DNA of 29,197 nucleotides from assembly GCA_964627995.1 (NCBI GenBank), contig CAZVLN010000027.1, positions 1 through 29,197 on the forward strand, read 5' to 3'. The notes beneath the pieces were generated by a model. It was not told the origin of the DNA and did not search any database. It worked only from the letters and a program-made list of their open reading frames with translations. Origin of the DNA: JAWLFI01 sp964627995 (GTDB taxonomy: Bacteria; Bacteroidota; Bacteroidia; Chitinophagales; Saprospiraceae). Shown here one piece after another: positions 25,447 to 29,197 of this stretch (position 1 is the first letter of the stretch; the number at the start of each line of letters is the position of its first letter). A program made the translations under genes and the position numbers.

Positions 25447-25782
25447 AGCAAAGAATGAATAATATGATAATTACCTTTTTATGGTCTTGGCTGAATCTAT
25501 TTCAAGTGCAGGACAGTCGGTCTTATCCTGAGCTTTTATGAGTATATGAGTAATTGATTTGAGACTCCTTTTACTCGATCATACAGGTTTATCCCAATTA
25601 ATTATTACCGAAAGAACAGGCACTTAAAGGCTCTAAAGTCAACTATTTGTGCCAGTTTTATAGCCATCTTTAAGTTTAGGTCAAGCCTTATCCTGGGGTC
25701 CAGTGCAGGCTTCTTTCAGAGTAGTTTTCCATAAAGACCAATAAATAGTAGCCGGTATTTGTGGAATCCTTATATTAATGTC

Positions 25783-27021
25783 ATGGGCAGGAGAAAATTA
25801 GAACGAACACTGGGTTTGTTAGATATCCTGATGTTTGGGATAGGTGGTATCGTGGGTGCAGGTATATATGCTATTATTGGCGAAGCAGCTGCCTTGAGTG
25901 GAAATATGCTGTGGCTCAGCTTTATTATTGCATCCTTTGTGGCTTTTCTAACTGGATTGAGTTACGCCGAATTTGTCAGCCGCTTTCCGGATTCAGGAGG
26001 CAGCTTTGAGTATATAAAGCAAAGTTTAGGCGAAAAGGCAGCTTATTTTCTATCGGTATTTATGATACTTACCGGTATTGTGGCCGCCGCGGCCATTGCA
26101 ATCAGTTTTTCGAGTTACTTGAGCAGGCTCATAGATTTTCCTTCATGGACGATTGTAATCGCTGTGGTGGGGCTGATGGCCTTATGTAATATTTTTGGCG
26201 CTAAGTACAGTTCATACTATAATGCCTTTGCTACAATCGTAACATTAGGCGGTTTAGGTGTAGTGATCGCAGTGGGTCTGCCCGAGTTTAGCAGTGAAAA
26301 CCTTACCCGCCTTAATGATCAGGGGTGGCATGGAATACTGGCGAGTAGCGCATTGATTTTTTTCAGCTACATTGGATTTGAGGATTTGGTTAAAATGGCT
26401 GAGGATACAAAAAATCCAGAAAAGGTCATGCCAAAAGGTATTCTTATAAGTAGCGCAGTGGTTCTTGTCCTTTACGTCTTAATAGCTTTAAGCGCATTAA
26501 GTGTGTTAGACTGGAATACCCTCGCAAACGCCGACGGCCCTTTAGCATCGGTAATAGAAATTAAGCTAGGTAAAATAGGCTCAATGGGTTTGGTGGTAGT
26601 GGCCCTTTTTGCTACGAGTAAAACTATTTTGAGTAATATATTAGGAACTTCACGCCTACTCTATGATGTGGCCCGGGATAGTGATATAAACTGGTTGAGA
26701 AAATTCACGACGATTTCCGGTATAGGTAACGCTCCAAATTATGCAATTATAGCCATCGCGCTTATTGCCATTGCATTTGGTCTGCTTGGAGACTTAAAAA
26801 CTGTAGCAAGTATTAGTAATATATTTATTTTCATTGTTTTTGGAATGGTAAACTTCTCTTTACTTGTTTTTCGATATAGGAGTCGAGGCAGCCGAAAAAA
26901 AGCCCCCTTTCGCATACCCTTAAACGTAAATAATATTCCCATTCCAACGATTATAGCCCTATTGACGATCCTCCTGCTATTCGGCTATAATATTTATAAC
27001 TTAATGAAGGGGAATCTGTGA
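25783..27021 (+). CDS. APC-family amino acid/polyamine permease
   Basis: 412-residue inner-membrane transporter of the amino acid-polyamine-organocation superfamily. About 12 transmembrane segments are visible. TM1 carries IGGIVGAGIYAIIGEAA, the unwound-helix substrate motif (GIVGAGIY). TM6 carries SALIFFSYIGFEDLVKMAEDTKNPEKVMP, the typical FFSYxGFE site and the conserved ED-xKNPE loop. These proteins take up or exchange amino acids with protons or antiport; the substrate cannot be read. The start is ATG 25783 (MGRRKLERTLGLLD); a TTG eight codons upstream is less likely. No partner genes. It is the last intact gene before the mobile-element debris. Confidence 0.9.
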   Translation: MGRRKLERTLGLLDILMFGIGGIVGAGIYAIIGEAAALSGNMLWLSFIIASFVAFLTGLSYAEFVSRFPDSGGSFEYIKQSLGEKAAYFLSVFMILTGIVAAAAIAISFSSYLSRLIDFPSWTIVIAVVGLMALCNIFGAKYSSYYNAFATIVTLGGLGVVIAVGLPEFSSENLTRLNDQGWHGILASSALIFFSYIGFEDLVKMAEDTKNPEKVMPKGILISSAVVLVLYVLIALSALSVLDWNTLANADGPLASVIEIKLGKIGSMGLVVVALFATSKTILSNILGTSRLLYDVARDSDINWLRKFTTISGIGNAPNYAIIAIALIAIAFGLLGDLKTVASISNIFIFIVFGMVNFSLLVFRYRSRGSRKKAPFRIPLNVNNIPIPTIIALLTILLLFGYNIYNLMKGNL

Positions 27022-27093
27022 GTAAATGCAACTCAGAATCAATAACCTTCCCGTGTTATCTTTTCCATCGGATTGTATATAATCCATCTCAAA

Positions 27094-27143
27094 CCGACCG
27101 AAGGGAGGCATGAACGATCAACGGTTTGTATTTGGTGTCGTGG
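27094..27143. repeat. Second copy (inverted) of the 3.65-kb repeat
   Basis: CCGACCGAAGGGAGGCATGA and the next bases match the reverse complement of 3649-3700, with about 4 differences in 50. This is the hairpin arm of attC-like element 1, but the facing arm is absent here, so this copy is a fragment. It lies about 40 bp upstream of the putative group II intron start. Confidence 0.75.
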
Positions 27144-27182
27144 CTGACGTCAGGAAGCCATGCACTCTACACTCTATACCTT

Positions 27183-27422
27183 GTGTGTGCCACGAATGGC
27201 AAACATCCTTTAAAGATAGCTGCTTTGAAAGAAGTAATCAATTTCTGCGGCGAAATTGAATTAGCTGATGGAGTGGCAGTCTCCTATGGACGGTAGTAAC
27301 GACACCGAACCATTAGTAAGTCGAAAGCTGGTTTACGGAGAGGTATGCAGTGAAGTAAGCGAGACTAAAAGGGTTGGTTCTGACCCTGGCACGCTAAAGC
27401 TACAGGGCAAGCTGAACAGGAT
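27183..27422 (+). mobile_element. 5' fragment of a group II intron (truncated)
   Basis: The sequence starts GTGTGTGCCACGAATGGCAA, agreeing with the GUGYG 5' end of group II introns and the start of domain I. It continues with structured non-coding sequence typical of domain I (GGTAGTAACGACACCG, GTCGAAAGCTGG). AGGTAT at 27341-27346 pairs fully with ATACCT just upstream of the 5' end (27176-27181), as EBS1 with IBS1 would. Only about 240 nt remain: an IS3-type inverted repeat begins at 27423, and no reverse transcriptase or domain V follows in the window. A 62-codon frame inside it is not a gene. Confidence 0.6.
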
Positions 27423-27452
27423 GGAATTATTCACAAAAACGGACACAGAAAG

Positions 27453-28304
27453 CTAAGAGGTAGCTTGGGTTAATAAAAGATATTTCTTTTTTGGTGACAT
27501 GTATCCTAATGTACTGTGTTTTCGGTGTGGATTGTACCACCTTTCAATATAATCAAAGATAGGCTTTTTGGCCTCTTCGAAGTTCTTATAGTCATTTTTA
27601 TAGACTAATTCTGATTTAAGGGTTTTGAAAAAGCTTTCTGCAGGGGCATTATCTCAGTAGCAGCCTTTTCGACTCATACTTTGTTCTACAACTTTAGATT
27701 GCCTTATGGTTTGCCTGAACTCTGCGCAACAGTATTGAACACCATGACCCGAATGCAGTAGAAGCTTTCGATTCATCTTTCTTCTTTTTAGGGCTATCTT
27801 AAAAGCTTCTGTACTTGTTTTGCGAACAGACATATCATTAGGTAGTGTCCAACCCAAAATCATTCGATCCGCTAGATCTAAGATTGTGGTCAGAAATGTC
27901 CAGCCGTTCTGAGTGGGAATAAATGTAATATCACTTACTCACTTTTCATTGACGCGCTCAGCTGCAAAATTACGGTTTAAGATATTCTTAAATACTTTGT
28001 GATCATGTGCTGAGTCAGTAGTATGAATATATTTACGTCTCGGTCGGGCTTGAAGGCCTTGCCTCTGCATGCTTCTAGCTACAGTAGATCGTGAGGCCTG
28101 CATACCACACTGCTCTAATTCCTGGTGAATCCTAGGACTCCCATAGCTACCTTTGCTTTTCTCGAATACTTCCTGAATATGTTTATCTAAAGCTATATTG
28201 GCCTTTTCTAATACACACCCATTTTTAATCTAGCGATAATAAGCTGATCGCGAAGCACCTAATACTTTACACATTTTTTCAACAGTATATCGCACTCGAT
28301 TCAT
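27453..28304 (-). pseudogene. IS3 transposase OrfB (rve domain) with three nonsense codons
   Basis: A single frame of 284 codons read from ATG 28304 covers a full IS3-type integrase-core transposase: an N-terminal MCKVLGASRSAYYR, an HTH_21-like SKGSYGSPRIHQEL, the first catalytic Asp in VSDITFIPTQNGWTFL, and DNAPAESFFKTLKSE with the catalytic Glu. The end is RWYNPHRKHSTLGYMSP. It has stops at 28230-28232 (TAG), 27939-27941 (TGA) and 27654-27656 (TGA). Each falls where the family has Trp (YYRWIKNG, NEKWVSD, WDNAPAE). The second catalytic Asp is also lost: HSGHGVQY instead of HSDHGVQY. No frameshift is needed over the whole length. Dead as a protein. Confidence 0.88.
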
Positions 28305-28625
28305 TTGAATGAATTGATAGGTACTCTGTCTTTCTTGGAAAAATGCTGATGGCCTTTTTTAAGATCTCAACTTCTAAGTCCTTGTCTTTTAAGGCGGTTT
28401 TGAGCTGCTTTATCTGTTTTTGTTCCGGTGTCAAAGATTCGTTGCCATTTCCAGAAAAGAGAACTTGACGATCCTCGGTATCTAAAAACTGCTTGCACCA
28501 TTTCCCAATTACTGAGGGATGAATATCTAATTCATCTGCTAAGGCCTTAATAGTCGTTCCTCGAGACTGCGCCAAACTACTTCCAATTTGAAGCTCTTCT
28601 CATACTTTCTTCTTGTTTTTTTCAT
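28279..28625 (-). pseudogene. IS3 transposase OrfA with a frameshift
   Basis: Helix-turn-helix OrfA of the IS3/IS911 type. It starts at ATG 28625 (MKKTRRKYEKSFKLEVV), then a one-base loss near 28577 shifts the frame to LAQSRGTTIKALADELDIHP, SVIGKWCKQFL and a leucine-rich coiled coil (KQLKTALKDKDLEVEILKKA). It ends at 28279, overlapping OrfB by 26 bp as expected for an element using programmed -1 frameshifting. The frameshift makes it inactive. Confidence 0.8.
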
Positions 28626-28687
28626 TATCTAAATGTAAGGGTTATAAACTACCGCTTAACTTTTTGTGTCTATTTATGAATAACTCC

Positions 28688-29113
28688 GCCTGATCTGTCC
28701 TCATCTAAAAACACTTCCACATAGTCACCTTTTCAGTAATTTTCAACCCCGTCTTTTTAGGGTGGGATGCAATACATCATCCACAACAGCGACTAATACA
28801 TACAGCCGATGGCGATCCCAGGCTACCTTGAATTTACCATAATAATGAGTAGAATCAGTGGGTTCGCCCAGCCACCGATAATTCATGCTATACCAATTCA
28901 TATCAGACCAAAGAGACTCTCTATTACGCCCGTCGATGGCCACAGGCGATGTAGTTCTAGTGGATACAAAATCACCACTCTGTTTATTTATAGGAGGGGT
29001 TGTAGTAACCAGGGAGATGCACGGAGAGTCAACCGCTTCTTTATTGGGTTGATCACATTGATATATGAGGGTAATTAGCCGCCCAGAATGAATAGATAGA
29101 ATTTTGGGTCCAT
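28688..29113 (-). pseudogene. Truncated CBM9-like carbohydrate-binding lipoprotein
   Basis: Reading from ATG 29113: MDPKFYLFILGG, then after a frameshift at about 29078 LITLIYQCDQPN, together a lipoprotein signal peptide with Cys. The domain follows: VAIDGRNRESLWSDMNWYSM, then YYGKFKVAWDRHRLYVLVAV and VDDVLHPTLK, a carbohydrate-binding module family 9-like beta-sandwich start. One extra A in the run at 28754-28758 shifts the frame, and the continuation GVENY-stop-KGDYVEVFLDEDRSG has TGA (28733-28735) where Trp is expected. The gene ends at the IS inverted repeat. Three lesions plus truncation make it a pseudogene; the intact form would be a surface glycan-binding lipoprotein. Confidence 0.72.
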
Positions 29114-29129
29114 GAATGTAGATAAATCA

Positions 29130-29197
29130 CTATTGAATCAAAAGGGATTGAGTTTCTACTGTTTGTCCTTGCTTATCCTTAAACACAATGATATAGT
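29130..29197 (-). CDS. C-terminal 21 codons of an unknown upstream gene (partial)
   Basis: A minus-strand frame enters from the window edge and ends at TAG (complement of 29130-29132) with YIIVFKDKQGQTVETQSLLIQ. It stops 16 bp before the CBM9-like start, as an operon neighbour would. It looks like the last beta strands of a protein, but it is too short to identify. Confidence 0.35.
   Translation of the reverse strand, partial: YIIVFKDKQGQTVETQSLLIQ

Larger units (their letters stand above)
25061..25782. other. Gene-poor gap upstream of the APC permease
   Basis: About 720 bp holding the Fic promoter region, the orphan TonB receptor tail (25372-25446) and roughly 330 bp of AT-rich sequence before the permease in which I see no gene. 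The 76-codon frame at 25232-25462 is an out-of-frame reading of the orphan tail, not a gene. Confidence 0.5.
27423..28687 (-). mobile_element. Degenerate IS3-family insertion sequence
   Basis: About 1265 bp bounded by imperfect terminal inverted repeats of roughly 40 bp: GGAATTATTCAC from 27423, and the complement of GAATAACTCC ending at 28687, both continuing with GACACA, AAG-TAAG and GGTAG. It encodes OrfA and OrfB on the minus strand in the usual IS3 order, both broken. I see no clear target-site duplication. The left end cuts the group II intron fragment and the right end cuts the CBM9-like gene, which suggests a deletion or rearrangement around the element rather than a simple insertion. 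Confidence 0.85.

Noticed and set aside
27268..27456. 62-codon plus-strand frame after the permease
   Set aside because: It lies inside the structured group II intron fragment and runs into the IS inverted repeat.
27654..28735. Reassignment of UGA to Trp (alternative genetic code)
   Set aside because: Intact genes here, such as msrA and the Fic gene, end in TGA, and one of the four Trp-position stops is TAG.
1..29197. CRISPR array, tRNA or rRNA genes, or a defence island
   Set aside because: I found no regularly spaced repeats, cloverleaf sequences, ribosomal RNA segments or recognisable defence genes.

Overview
The window looks like a chromosomal segment from a member of the Bacteroidota in the broad sense (Bacteroidetes, Balneola or Rhodothermus-like). 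The evidence is a SusC-style TonB-dependent receptor with a carboxypeptidase-D-like N-terminus, an ECF sigma/anti-sigma/beta-barrel operon, promoter -7 boxes of the TAnnTTTG type, several short-signal-peptide lipoproteins, and few clear Shine-Dalgarno sites. I cannot name the genus. No tRNA, rRNA or CRISPR was seen.

Layout: (1) 1-3.6 kb, AT-rich: an HxlR-type regulator diverges from a four-gene minus-strand operon of two paralogous double-SnoaL lipoproteins, an MdaB-type quinone reductase and a short-chain dehydrogenase cut by the window edge. It resembles an inducible redox or electrophile-response unit. (2) 3.6-6.0 kb: two structured, attC-like intergenic elements bracket a single-gene 'cassette' (a secreted PHB-depolymerase/feruloyl-esterase-like lipoprotein) and precede a decayed second cassette gene. 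(3) 6.2-14.5 kb, housekeeping and accessory metabolism: aldo/keto reductase, acylphosphatase, a complete TRAP transporter (DctQ-DctM-DctP, TakP-like), a PaaI thioesterase, an overlapping msrA-msrB-extended SDR run, and small secreted proteins. (4) 14.9-19.4 kb: a single-polypeptide fusion of lycopene beta-cyclase with a Brp/Blh beta-carotene cleavage enzyme (lycopene to beta-carotene to retinal), then an ECF sigma factor, its putative anti-sigma factor and a beta-barrel protein in a tightly coupled operon. (5) 19.4-27.0 kb: a repeat-rich GC island, DUF1801 and membrane proteins, a TonB receptor, a class II Fic AMP-transferase, an orphan duplicate of the TonB receptor 3' end, and an APC permease. 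(6) 27.0-29.2 kb, a graveyard of mobile DNA: a second copy of the 3.65-kb repeat, the 5' end of a probable group II intron, a degenerate IS3-family element with visible terminal inverted repeats, and a CBM9-like lipoprotein pseudogene truncated by that element.

The most interesting points are the CrtY-Blh fusion, the dispersed attC-like repeats (one next to a putative intron 5' end), the set of Trp-to-stop lesions in the 27.6-28.8 kb pseudogenes, and the 75-bp orphan copy of the TonB receptor terminus beyond the Fic gene. I did not find a convincing new defence or multi-gene system. GC-rich palindromic islands at about 7.25-7.54, 14.69-14.84 and 19.49-19.64 kb are the main unexplained structure.
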